This document shows, in pieces, positions 10,908 through 23,284 of a DNA stretch of 64,000 nt. The stretch comes from Brachionus manjavacas (lineage: Eukaryota > Rotifera > Eurotatoria > Ploima > Brachionidae): contig JAHQIY010000008.1 in the NCBI GenBank assembly GCA_019054805.1, positions 3,147,501 through 3,211,500 of the forward strand. Direction: 5' to 3'. Both the position numbers and the translations under genes were made by a program. Each line of letters opens with the position of its first letter. The stretch's first letter is position 1. The notes below the pieces were generated by a model. The model saw only the letters and a list, made by a program, of their open reading frames with translations. It was not told the DNA's origin and ran no database searches.

Positions 10908-13900
10908 TTAATTTGTATTTTGCTGAAGCACAAATTGGATACATTTGAAAAATTCGTAGATTTGCCTTGATCCAGTGGAAATTAGATTGTTAACTAGCTG
11001 AGAACTGGCAGCCAAGTTAGGGCCAATGGCAGAAGTAGTAGGTGACTTTGTCGGGTATTGAGAACTGGACGTAGAGTGTTTTTTCAAACTGCGACCAATT
11101 CCTTGAATAATTGAATTCTAGCAAACAAAAATTAAATATTTTTTAGTAAAAAAATTATAAAAGATATGATTAAAAATACAATATTTGAAAGAAACACTAT
11201 TACACAATGAATATTAATTTACTTAAGTTGATTAGATTATTTTTCAACTACGCATTCTAATTTAATTAAAACATTTTCTATTGTAGATTGAAAATAAAGT
11301 CGCAAATTTTACTTTTTTTTTTTCTTTATTTTGACATTAAGATAATTATACTATAAGTAGCATTATGGTAAAACTTTTTTTTTTTTTTGGAATTTTTAAC
11401 GTTAATTAAAATTAAGTTAATTTAGCCTAAGATTAACTTATAGCTCCTTAAGAATGGCTTTAAGAGAATTAACTTATTACATCTTTGTATTTGTTTAAAA
11501 TATAGTTTTTACAAATACAACCAGGTATGCATTTTTTTGGCATCATTTTTTATTAACCAAATGTAAAATTTATACGAGTCTTGTTCATTCATCATGCAGA
11601 GACAGATTAAGTATTGTAAAAATTCTTTATCATTAATCTTAAATATAAAGCAAAAAAAAGAATGAAAAGATTCATCTATTGACAACTACAACAAAAAGCC
11701 ATTATTGTCCTTTTAGTTAAAAAAAAATTATATAAGTTAAAATGGAACCATAAATGTTCTTTCTGTCCTTTTAAGAGGCTTATTCAATTCTCACTAAAGA
11801 AAGGAGGTCTTTTTTTGCACTTTTTGCCTTCTTTCTGCTAAAAAGAATGTTCTTTTTGTACTCTTTAGAAATTATTTTAGATCTTAGCCTAGAGTAGACG
11901 TCCTTTTATCCTTTTTGTCTCAATTAAAAAATTAACCTTTTTGACTAGAAAGACATAAAAAGTATGAGTAAAAAAGAACATTCTTTTTAACTATAGAAAG
12001 AAGAAAAGGATAATAAGGATGTCTACTCTAGACTAAGGCTAAAAATAAATTCCAAAAAGAATATTCTTTCTGTAAGGGAGTAAATATAAGGGTCCGTTGT
12101 CAATAGCTCAAAAAAATTACGAATATTTAAATACACTCTAATTTGATTCTTATGAATTAGTTCTATAGACAATTGATGACTCAAATCTCTTTTCCTTTAT
12201 GAAAAATTTATTATTAAACTTTTAGCTTATTTGTCGAAATTTAAATTTTTCAAAATATCCAGAAAAAAAAATTAACTCTTATTTGGTTTTTTTTCTAACA
12301 TTTTTTAATAATCTAAAAAAAATCTCATCAAAAATGAAAAAGTTATTATTCTCTAAAAAAGTAAAATAGAATAACTCACAATTTCTGAATTCAATTCTCT
12401 CTTTAACATTTTTCTATCTCTTGGCAAAATTGTGCCTTGTCTTTCGCATAGAACTATTTGTGAGAGCAAAAAATTTAGACTTTTTTCAAGGACACAAACG
12501 ATCAGTGATCTTTGTTTAAAAGTTAAAAAAAAAAAAAAACATTTCAAGATACAAACTTATTTGGCAATTTGGTCTCGATGCTGACCTCTTCACCTATAAT
12601 TGAGACACTTTTTTTCGGCGAAGTATTCACAGATGAAGACCCGGAGTTTATTAAGTCTTGTAATCTCTTATTTGGTGTTAGATTAGATGATAAGATGCTT
12701 GTATTTTTTAAATGTGTGGTATTGAGCACCGAAGTATTGCTTAAGATATCATGTCTATGCAATAGTTTTAGCAAATAATCCACAAGCCAGAGAATACTTC
12801 CAAAAGACAGAGGAGTATGAGCGTCGAATGCAGATGGTGGTGATATTTGGGAAGTCAACAATATTTTGTATTCGTCCAATTTTAAGGAATAATTTTGGTC
12901 CGCGAAATTTGGCGAAAAGTTGAACAATCCATCCAAATTTAAAGATATGATAGTAAAAAGCATGTTCTGAATATTGACCAAGTCGTCTGAGCTTAATTTT
13001 GTCAACGAGTTTTGATGCCATCCAACTGTTGAATGATGATGCATGTGTTTCATGGACATTATTCTGACATGAGACAATTTCATTATGCATAATTGAACAA
13101 TCGAAGTAAAAATTCGCTTTAAAATAAAAATTAAAAAAATTTTCCTTTTGATTTTATTAAAAATTTACTTGAAGACAATTTGTCGAATTTTGGATGTTAA
13201 GAATTAGTTCTTTTGAATAAAAACTGATCTGGGACAAATATCTTGAGAAAGCTCGGATAATGTCGAGTAAATCAGTATCTAATGAATGATCCAATTTTGA
13301 GACAATTTCACCTATTGTTTCAAAATAAGAGCCGAAAAACAAAATGGAGTCCTTCAAGTATTTGTATTTTAGCTTCTCGAGCAGAACAGTTTGAATGCTT
13401 ATATACAATTTTAAAATACTCTTCCAATTTGATGAATATTTATTTGATTCATCATGCTAAATAATAAATGGACAAAATTTAATAAAAATCAATATAATTT
13501 CAATTTTAGATCCTTCATTGAAAAAAAATAAAAAATTAAAGTTAAAAATCGTAAAACTTATTAAAAATAAGAGAAACTGTTTTTGATCGTTTTGAAAAGA
13601 AAACAGCTCCTTTTTGGTGAATGGCACCGAAATTCTATTTTTTAATTTTTTCAGTTAACACATTCAATGTATCATCTAAATCGAGTCACTGCAAAAAATT
13701 TTTGAAGAATTAAAGAATTTTTTTGAAAGAATAATCAGATCAAATAATCTTTTTTGAAGTAAAAAATTTAAGTGCTTTGCTAAAAATTTGTATTCTTTAA
13801 ACAAATAAATAAAAGGAATATTTTTATTGAATTATTTGTACCATAGATTGGTAAAAGCTGTTTAAATTTGGAAACAGATTAATAAAGTTTTTACCACATA

Positions 13901-16900
13901 ACAATTTTAATTTTAGTTTAATTTGATCTAACAATATCTTTTATAGACCCCTTTCAGTTCCTTAAAATTTCTTTCTTACCAAATTCTGTAAATAATGTCT
14001 GTTGACTCTAAAAACTTTCTTGTATTTTTGTAATTTTCCTTGAATAGCGCATTAGGCTGCCTCTTAGTAGGTTATTTTTTTCATCATTTCATACTTAAAA
14101 TAGTTCAAATAATTTGACATGTTCCTTGAGTGTAAAGTAAAAAAATCGAAAATAAATAAAAAATTAATCAATTTGCTCAATTTTGAAGTTTTTTTTTGTA
14201 AAACAAAATTTTAATTTTTTGTGGTATTTCTTTTTAAGTGTTAATAACTTCATACTTTTTAAGCTGATATAAATTTTATACAGAATTTTTCAAAAAAAAA
14301 TTGAATTCAAAAAAGTTAAAACCTTTAATAAAATGAGTCTTCTGTGTTTTGTGGCCAGAAAAATGTTAAAATTTATATATGATAAATTTTGATATGATAA
14401 ATAGAAATGAAATAAAGACCAGACCTAAAATTTTTTAAAATTCTAAAATTACCGAAATTAGAGATGAATATTCAAAAATTTTGGATGTGAGCAAACAAGT
14501 TCTTGTATTAAAGTCCGATTTTGCCAATGACTCAGCTTGTTTGTCCGAAAATGTAAAAAACAAATCGAAAATTGAGTAGACGACATCATAATTTTTGTGG
14601 TCATAGACACATTTTTCTAATACAACATACAAACATTGCATGATACAGGACTCAGCGAGCTCATTTTGCCAATAATTTTCCGAAAAACTATTCACAATAA
14701 ACTTCACTAGGTTGTTATTTACAACAAATGTCAAGTTAGTGTCCCGAGTCAGTTTCGGATAAGAGCTATCCTCAAGATTATTTATTGATTTGGAAAAAAT
14801 TCTACAGCAACTGTGAACCATCTTCTTCAGCAGACTCTCATTTTGTTCCATAAAGCCAACAGTTTCAGTGCTATCCAAGCCAATTAAATGTGACAAACAA
14901 GTCTGAATTGAGTTTATAATTGCTGGAAAATAGTTGAATTCATCGGCTATTAATTTTTCAAGCATATAAATGAGGTCCTTTATCAATTGTTTTGAAGTTT
15001 TTAAATTATCTAAATCTTGGATTGATATGATCAATATCATCAAAGTATTTGTGATCGAGTGAAACTCTTTTACCACTTGGTTCGATTGTTTTAGAGTTAT
15101 AAAATTAGATTCAGCTGCCAAATTTACATTCATTTTTTTGCAGGGATTCAGAAAAAAGTCTGCTTTATTGTGAGATAGAAGCTCTTGAAAACTTTGTTGT
15201 TCCTGTTCGAGCTGAGTCAAATTTTTGTTCAAATCAGACAAATGCCTTATTATATGATGTAATGATTGCACCAAATTGCTCAATATGATATCAAGATTAA
15301 AATTTTGGATACTTAAATTTTGGTGGAAAAAATTCACTTTTTGGTCGTCGCATTTTTTGTTTTCGCTTAAAAATTTATTAACTATTCTGGATGATTTGTT
15401 CAAGAGTAATAGAAGCATAGTGATCGAGTCCAGTATTGATTTAGACTTGAGGTTTTTTTTCGAGTCGACCATTTGAGGGTCTTTACTGGGCTTGAGCTCA
15501 TTTGAATTCATAATTGACATGTTTGGCTGTATTTTTTTATTCTCAGTATAGACCAACACTTCCGCGTTTCTTATCAACATTTCTGACAGCATGAAAAGCT
15601 CCTGTTTTAACTGAATGACATAAAAATCTAGCCATTTTTCCACCAAACTTTTGCCAACCACTTCTTCTCTAAATTTTTTTGCCAACTCGGACGAGCTTAA
15701 CTCAAAACTTCTAAAAAAAAAGATAAAGTACTAGAGATTTAAATAATTTTTTTTCCATTCTAATCTTACTTTTGATAAATAAGCTCATATAATTCATAAG
15801 AAAATATCTTGAAAGCAAATGATATAATCTGAATATTTTTGTCCAAGAAAAATTCTTCGAATTCAGAGAAATTGCGTGAAGAATTCAAAAATTTTGTGTT
15901 AAAATATTTTCGGTAGTCTACGGAATAAAAGACTTCAGTGTTTTCATCTGATTTGGAGTTTGTGTTACTTTTAATGATATTTAAAGAAGAAATTAGCGTG
16001 GACCAAAACTCGTTTTTTTGTCGACAATAGTTCATAAAGTTTAGTCTTTTGACAGACCAAATTGTGTAGAAAACACCAAATACCGAGGCCAATGTCTCAT
16101 AGAACTCTTTATTTTCACTATCAGATTTTTTTATTCCAGAGATTAAACAAAACAATTCCCGTAAAACGCTTTGGTTTCCTTCAACAAATGTTTCCTCTTT
16201 ATTTTTTTGGTCAGATTTTATGTCAGCCAAAGTCTGAAAAAATCCGGGTTGATACTCGATCAGGGAGCATAGAAATTCGCACAAACTGGCGATTATTCTA
16301 CCACTTTCTTGGCTCTTTATTTTTTCGATTATGTTCAGATGTATCTGATGTGTGTATGGTCCTATCAAAGAGCCGAATAGACGTGGTGTTAATTGGGATA
16401 TTTTCTTAAAAACAGAGAACAAGAGGCAATCTAAAGTTTGATTAGATTTATAGATGAAAATTTTGGTCAATAAATGGAACCAATTGGTGTCGTTTTTGTT
16501 ATCTGTAATTGTCGAATTAATCAGATTTTTGTTCAAATAGGGATTTGACTGAGACATTAAAAGATTTAGTTGAAGCAAAAATTGGTTATTTTTGCTGATA
16601 ACTTCATTAGATTGTGCATTTTCCTTGTTTAAGAGAGAGAAGTTGGATGAACCAGATTGACTTTGCTGGCAAATTGCTTTTATAAGCAAAAAATATAAAA
16701 GTGACTGGTTAATTGAGATTTTTTTTTGTTCTTTTTCATCCTTGACACCTTCTGGTATGACCATCAGTCGATTTATTAAAGATATACTTTGTATCAAAAT
16801 GTTGTCTATTTTTTTGATATCGCTTATAAAGTTTATATCTTGGCTACATTCGTAAACTGTGTAAATCAAGTTTAATAATGATTCGCTACATTCCGTATTC

Positions 16901-19900
16901 AAAATAACAACTTCACAAAATTGGTCCAAATTTACCGAACTTTAAAAAAAGAAAGCAACTTTAATTGATTTTCACTTTAAAAAAATTTTTTTCATTATTT
17001 TTCAAATCTTAAAAATTTACTTAAGTGACTCAAAGTTATCTTTGAAAAAATTAGGTTTAAAAAGAGTTTAGATTTTACAATAGAAAGATTGATTTTTCTA
17101 AATTTAATAATAATTTTTTCAGAAAAAAATAAATATTTTGAACTTAAAATAAATAAAATTTCTTTTATTCGAAATTTTATCTATTATTCAGAATTTAATT
17201 AGTCAAATAAAACTCCTATTTTTTTTTATTAAAGATATTAGCAGATAAATAAAAATATAATATTAAAATAAATAAATTGTAAATTTAATGAATTCTTTTT
17301 GGTTTATTTTATGATTAAGATTTTTGTAAATAATAAAAATAAATTTTTTTATAAATCAAGTTCCGACGCCAAGGCTCTTAAATTTTTTGCAATCTTTGTT
17401 TTTACAGCAATTTGCGTAAAATATGATAAATTTATGATTTTTACTTTTGTAAACTTACAATTTTTTATATAAATGGTTTTTAAAAAACAAAAAGCGGAAA
17501 ATCACTTTAGTTAAAGTTAGTTGATATTTTTATAATAGAAAATTAGGATTTCGTTTTCGGTGGTTTTTCGAATCCCGCTTCAAGGCTTTCCAAAAGTAAT
17601 TAACTAAATTTAATAAAAGAAAACAAAGAAGGGGTCTACCCGGTTATGTTATCAACTGATAACATATTTTGTTATCAAACTGGTCACCTCCGGTTATGTT
17701 ATCATGTTGATTACAAAAAACGTTATCAAGGAAAAATGTTACCAAAAAAATTTTAAAAATTAAATTCTAATAATTTAGTTATCATTACAAAAATTATTTA
17801 AAAAAAAATTTCGTTATCAAAAATAATATAAAATGTAAAAATTAGTCTAATTTTTTTTATGAGCCGGGGACTTATGCAATTTAAAGCCACGAGAGCCTTC
17901 CATATATTTCCCGCAATCAGGACATGGTGTTGGATTTCTCTTATGACTTAAACTTTACTTAAAAAATTTTACTATTTCAAATGTTCAAATTTAGTTAACT
18001 TTATTATTATATTTAAAATATTATGTTTTCATTAAACTTATTATGTTATCATGGTTGGTAAAATTTTTCCTTGATAATATTTTTTGTTATCAACATGATA
18101 ACAAAACTGGAGGTGACCAGTTTGATAACAAAATATGTTATCAGTTGATCCCAAAAAAGAATAAAATATAAAATAAAATTCAGATAATTATCATTACCAT
18201 TAATAATTTTATTAAGGTTTAATAAGATACCGAAATACTTGTTGATATATTCTAAGAAGAACAGAAACTAAATCTGAAACAAAAAATGCAAAAGAAGTTT
18301 AAGTAATTCATGATAGAAATTAGGACCTTTGATGTTAATGAGCCTGAAGGCTTCAAAATTTTTAATCTAACTTTGTTTTTAATGTTCAGTAGTGTTTTTT
18401 AGTATTAAAAAATTGAACATTTAATTTTATGTAAACATTACCTTTCGGAATGAAGTGAGGCAAAGTTGCGCATGAAATCCGAATGCGCAAATGACGGTTC
18501 AGTGCTTGTGTTCAGCACTGTGTGCAGTAGGTTCAAGCAAACAATAGACAAATCTATATTTAAATTTATATGGGCGTTATTCCATTTGTTTATTTGAGGA
18601 AAAACGTAAACCAAAACAGCACATAGCGGACTCATATATTCCAAATTATTACCACTTTCCTTTACCAAGCATTCAATTAATTTAAAATAGTTAATAATCA
18701 ATTCGTAGTCCTCAGATTTAAACAAATAAACTATTTTAAAAGACGATTTGACCAAATTTACTCTATTAGTAAACAATTCTTCCAAACTTAACTTGTTATT
18801 TTTTAGACCAACCAACCCATTAGTTTGCATTAATCGTATTAATTTATCATAAACCAAGGATCCAATGTTGGTAAAAAACTCCAACAACTTTGATATAATG
18901 CGATACGAATCAGCCGATTCTAGATTCATCAAATTTGTAAACAAAACAAAGCATGAGCTCACATAGGCTTCCATGTATTTGGTATATGTGCCAAAGGCAT
19001 ATACATTTATCAAGTCCTCTATGTCAAAAAAATGCTTAAACAAAGAATCGATAAATTGAATTATTGATAGAGTGTAATTTTCAGCAATTATATTATTTTG
19101 ACTTATTTCATGATTTATTTTATTTAGATAGGCTTGAATTAATTCAAAACAGCTATAGTTGATGGACCAGTTTACTGCTTGATTCTGGAGGATCATTCTG
19201 TGTGCGATGTTCGAATTGTGGCTTGATAAATGACTTATTAGTGAGCCCTTGAGTCCAGATGGCAGTTGAATGCAATCAAAAATTCGCCTTGTTTTTACCA
19301 GCTGTATTTGCTCGCCCCCTGAGACATAGTCATCGGGATTCAAGTTTTCCAAATACTCACAATATTGGTCCATTCGGCTCAAGTATTCAAAGACCTGCTG
19401 ACACAATTCGCGGTTTGTTTTGGCAATCAGTGAGAAGAAAGTCAGAGATAAATCGAAGCTGATCGGAAATGTTTCTAATACATAGAAAATAAGAATGGTT
19501 ATATTGTCCCGATCTGGCTGATTGCACAATTTCCACAAGTGTTCACAAATAATCTCATTTTTGTGCATACAATAAAAGGTAATTTCATATAAAGATTTGA
19601 AATTTTCTCCCAACGAATTCTCATCAAATGAATGAAACAAGCCATTGAGGAGTTCGTACACAGCTTGTTTTACATACCAAACTAGATCCTTGTTTTTGAA
19701 GACTTCCGATGCTAGTAGATCGAGAATGTAGGTGAACACGTTTTCTTTGATTGCCAGAGAAAACATTCGGTTTGTTAATGATTTGAATTCAGCTGTGAAT
19801 ATCTTTGACATGTCTGGATCGATGGAAAGGTTGTAGAGTAAAGTAGACCATGTTAAAACTAAAGGAGAAACTTTTTGACTGCAGCCGTAAGATTGAATGA

Positions 19901-22900
19901 ACTCATTTAAATCATTTTTGAGTTGTAATATTTTGGTCTTTTCATCAAATGGAACAATGTCAGGTTGTTTTGCCAAACTCAAACCAGTTATCTTATCTAA
20001 TTGCATCAATTTTATTAGAATAAAAGAGTGGAGGTTGATAATTTGATCGATTAGTGGTGCAAAATGCGCAATTGTTTGAATAGCAGAATTGTTCAAATAC
20101 TTTACAATTGAACTTATGTTGAATTCTTTCAAAATTTCTTGAAATTTAGCAAAGTTAAGATTGATTGTATTTGTCAAAATAAAAATTGTTTCTAGAACTA
20201 GCTCTAATTCTTTGAGCGACTGTAAAATTTTTTTTTCCTGGAATGTTTCAGTCTTTAAAATAAAAATTTAAATTAAAAAAAATTGGCTTTTAGAAATTTA
20301 TTTTAAATACAAAAAAATAGTCGGGAAGATTTCAATCTAAAAGGACTGGGAATTCAGTGAGGTACTACGGTAAATCTCTCATGGTTCGATGAAAATGCAG
20401 TGGTGCTACGATTACTTTACGTAAATTCATATTTGTAAATTTTTGTAAATTTATAGGAATTTACGTAAAATAACGAAAAAATCAAAATCGCCAATAGTAG
20501 AAATTGATTGTTCAGAATATTTCGTAGATTTGAGAGAATTCTTTATTTTTTTTTCAAATTAATAGATATTTGGTAATATTTTAATTATTTTTATTAATTT
20601 ATTCTTATATTAAAAAAATTAAAAAGTTTTTAGCAATTGATTTTTAATTTTGGCGATATTGATTTTTACGTTAAAATACTGTAATTGTAGCACCAATGTA
20701 TGTGTCCTTAATACAAAAAGCTAAATTGTCTGAATAAATGAGATAATTAAAGATATGCATTAATAATATAAAAAATAATCAGATTTTTTTCTAAAGAGGC
20801 TGTGATATCTTTAAATTGTTTATGAATTTTTTATTAGAGACTTGTTAAAGCTTTAGCAATTAATTTTTTTAAATTAAACCAGACAGCTTAAAAGTCAAGT
20901 CAATCTAAGGCATTGATGGAACTGACTTGACTTTTAAAAGACTTTAAAATGACTTTTTTTTATGACTTTTGCTCAAGTCTGTTTAGGATATAATTAAGAA
21001 TCAAAATAATTTTTTACCTAATTCATTCCCAATTCAATTAAAAAAGAAAAATTAATGAAAAATTATTTAAAAAATTTTAAAATTATTAATTTTTATTAGA
21101 TTCAAATAAACAAACTGAAGAAAACTCACCAACAATGTTCTGAAAGCCTTGAGGAATAGGAAAATTTAGAAAATGCATACTCGAATGAATTTAAGGCTTC
21201 CTTAATACTAAGTTGGTCAAAAGTCTTTGACTCTATTTTTCTAAATTTCAAAGTCAAATAATTGACTTTTACCAAAATTGATTTAATTAATTGGATTTTA
21301 TAGGTAACCTTTTATTTTTTTATCAAAATCAAAATTCATAAATAATGTGTCTTTTTTATTAAAATTAAATTTTACGTAAATAATGATGTATTGATCATAA
21401 CTAGCTTTTTAAAATGACTAAGTTGTTGATTTTTTTTTGTTTCCAAATAATTTAAGATATAATTTAAATTTTTAAACTATATATTTAAAAATTATTAAAG
21501 ATCTTAATATTCTCTTACTTCATTGATTAGTCTAAATATTCAAGTGATAAATTTAAAATTTTGATCTATAAGCACAATTTAGTGAAAAAAGTCTGCAAAA
21601 TCTGCAACATATAAATGCAAAAAATTGTAATAGATCAAAATCTAAATATTATTTTAAAAATCTTTTAAAATTTAGAATTTTTTAAGCAAATATTAGGACA
21701 CCTACAACGTAAAATTTTTACTGAAAAATTTGTTATTTAAATGTTTGGGAATTCAAAAAATTGTAATCAATCATGATTTAAATTTAAGAAAAATAATCAA
21801 CTTACGTTGGTGAAATCAAAATTTGTGGCAAAGAAACTTTTAATTTCTTTACAAACCGATCCATAGTCTGATAAATTCTAAAAATATTATTTTTGATTAA
21901 TAAAATTAAATTTTTTAAAGCATCATGAATTTGGAATAATAAAACAGAAGAGAATGCTTGGAAAATTTGGATCCCACTGAACTGATACAATTGACAGAAA
22001 TGTTGGTCTTTTAGAAAAAAAAATTGGGTTTTTTAATTTTTATTCTGTTTTATTTTTCCAAAATTCACAATACCGATTTTTGACTTATCATTTTATTTAC
22101 CGATCTATAAATCGTGTCTAGATCATCTTTGTTAAATAGATCCATCAAAATCGACTAGAATAAATTTTGTTTAATTCAAATTTAAGTTAAAAAAATCAGA
22201 GTTGCTCAAAAGTCAAAGTCAAAATGAAAAGTCAGATCTGAATTAGGAGATAATATCGTCATCAATTTCTGATAAAAATGAATGCGAAGAAGCAGAGGTA
22301 CTAGGGTAAATTAATAAGCAAGACACTAAAAGTCATTTAGGATATTTCGCTCACTCGTTACAGTTTGATATTAAAAAAGTTTGATAAAAAATGTCAAAAT
22401 GTTAAGGTAAAGAAATTTCACAAGTCAAAGTTGACTTTGACCAACTCTGAAAAATTGGATTTTTACCATGTTAGGCAATTCATTTCTTTTCTCACTAGAC
22501 TTCAAGTAGCTTTTTTCAGCTATACTGTTAACTATCATTTTGATAATATTCTGAAATGAGTACCGTTCGCGGTAATAAAAATTCACAAACTAGAATAAAA
22601 TAAAGTTATTTTATACTTAAGATTATAAATTTTTTATTTACTTGCAAAAAATGAGCACTAAAAAGTTCGTCAACATGCAATTTCTATATAAAGACGAGAT
22701 GAAATCAATGAAGTATTGATATTTTTCTAAAATATACCTCTAGTAGGTCACTTGAAATATGAAAGCGATTAAAGCTAGAGTCCAGATACAAGAGATAATT
22801 ATTCGCACATGACTCTTCATCAAGGTTCTAAATTAATTTTGAATAATTATATTTGAAGAAAAGTTTTTTAATAATTACTAAATAGCTCGATATTTTTTTC

Positions 22901-23124
22901 ACAAGCTCAATCTCATTTTTGTTTAATTTTGGATGATCTTTTCTATTACCTTGATTAATTTTGTAATATTGGTTAAGAGGCAATAAGAATGCTTCTTTTA
23001 GCTCCTCAACTTTGTCGCTAACTTGACCCTTTATAAACAATCATAAAAATTTATTCGTTTTTAAATTCAAAATTTTTACTGAGTCGAACATAGGGTAGTT
23101 CAAGTTTGACCAAATAGAGAACAT
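10908..23124 (-). CDS. NUP188: Nucleoporin NUP188, about 14 exons, about 2,020 aa
   Basis: Scaffold nucleoporin of the inner ring of the nuclear pore complex. Exons on the minus strand: 23124-23080, 23028-22879, 22827-22738, 22683-22642, 22154-22101, about 21981-21806, 21207-21130, about 20252-18442, 16939-15770, 15710-14453, 13456-13169, 13116-12557, 12509-12380, 11117-10908. Most junctions are GT/AG with matching phase. Identity rests on motifs shared with animal NUP188: NLDEESCANNYL near the N-terminus, a DDYVSGGEQ...LPSG...QAVNWSINYSCFE block mid-protein, the YQPGFF helical repeat region, SPPSAFDAHTPLSFGSIL, and a C-terminal LLSQIVLCERQ...PRDRKMLKREL block ending in an FFKCIQFVLQQ-type tail. 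The junction between 21130 and 20252 does not hold frame in my reading, so a small exon may be missed there, and the start of the exon at 21981 is uncertain. The protein is longer than human NUP188 (about 1,750 aa). Introns carry at least three miniature transposons. Confidence 0.9.
11673..12110. mobile_element. MITE with long inverted repeats in the last NUP188 intron
   Basis: The outer ends CTATTGACAAC (about 11676) and its complement GTTGTCAATAG (about 12100) bracket inner arms 11835-11920 and 11990-12080, which are reverse complements over about 85 bp (shared core CTAGAGTAGAC). There is no coding sequence. An isolated terminus-like TATTGACAACGACCC occurs at about 25320. The superfamily is not assigned. 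Confidence 0.65.
17631..18152. mobile_element. MULE-like non-autonomous element 1 (about 520 bp) in a NUP188 intron
   Basis: Terminal arms 17631-17745 and 18055-18152 are reverse complements over about 100 bp and are full of the motif GTTATCA and its complement TGATAAC. The left end is GGGGTCTACC and the right end closes in GATCCC. Flanks AACAAAGAA and AAAAAAGAA match 8 of 9, as expected for a 9-bp target duplication, the size made by Mutator-like elements. The flanks are A-rich, so this is weak alone. The interior encodes a C2H2 finger (17847-17954). Confidence 0.65.
17847..17954 (-). CDS. C2H2 zinc-finger mini-ORF inside MULE-like element 1
   Basis: A stop-bounded 35-codon frame, too short for standard ORF calling, encodes a single textbook C2H2 finger: CPDCGKYM, then 8 residues, then HKSPAH, that is C-x2-C-x12-H-x4-H, followed by KKN and a stop. 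It lies between the two arms and reads towards the GGGGTCTACC end. It may be the last exon of a lost transposase or an accessory DNA-binding module. No start codon is present in the frame, so expression as an independent protein is doubtful. Confidence 0.45.
   Translation of the reverse strand, partial: SLSHKRNPTPCPDCGKYMEGSRGFKLHKSPAHKKN
20401..20695. mobile_element. MITE with TGGTGCTAC termini in a NUP188 intron
   Basis: Left end TGGTGCTACGATTAC and right end GTAATTGTAGCACCA are near-perfect complements. A second inverted pair lies inside (20474-20510 and 20634-20670, around CGATATTGATT/AATCAAAATCG). There is no ORF. TTACGTAAA motifs near the left end recur in other repeats of the window. 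Confidence 0.6.
20888..20937. other. Perfect 15-bp stem with a 20-nt loop copying the MED29 splice junction
   Basis: The arms TTAAAAGTCAAGTCA (20888-20902) and TGACTTGACTTTTAA (20923-20937) are exact complements. The loop ATCTAAGGCATTGATGGAAC (20103 bases into the gene region, at 20903-20922), together with the three preceding bases, is identical to 23570-23592, which spans the intron/exon 2 acceptor of MED29. The hairpin is inside the NUP188 intron 20253-21129. NUP188 is transcribed from the minus strand, so its intron RNA would present the antisense of the MED29 acceptor. Confidence 0.8.
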
Positions 23125-23284
23125 TTTAGTTTCAAGACTACGCTTTAGCAATTACACTTAAAATTCAAAAATAGAAAATAATTTTTTTTTTAAATTTCAT
23201 TCAAATTATTTGATCATGCTTTATAAAATGTCTTAATTTTATTTTTATGCATTTATTAAGTATATTTTTAAATAAAAGCAAAAA
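23125..23284. promoter_or_regulatory. Putative bidirectional promoter of NUP188 and MED29
   Basis: Only about 160 bp separate the two start codons (NUP188 ATG at 23124 on minus, MED29 ATG at 23285 on plus). Both 5' UTRs and the shared promoter must fit here unless there are further upstream exons. The stretch is AT-rich and I recognise no specific motif. Confidence 0.5.
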
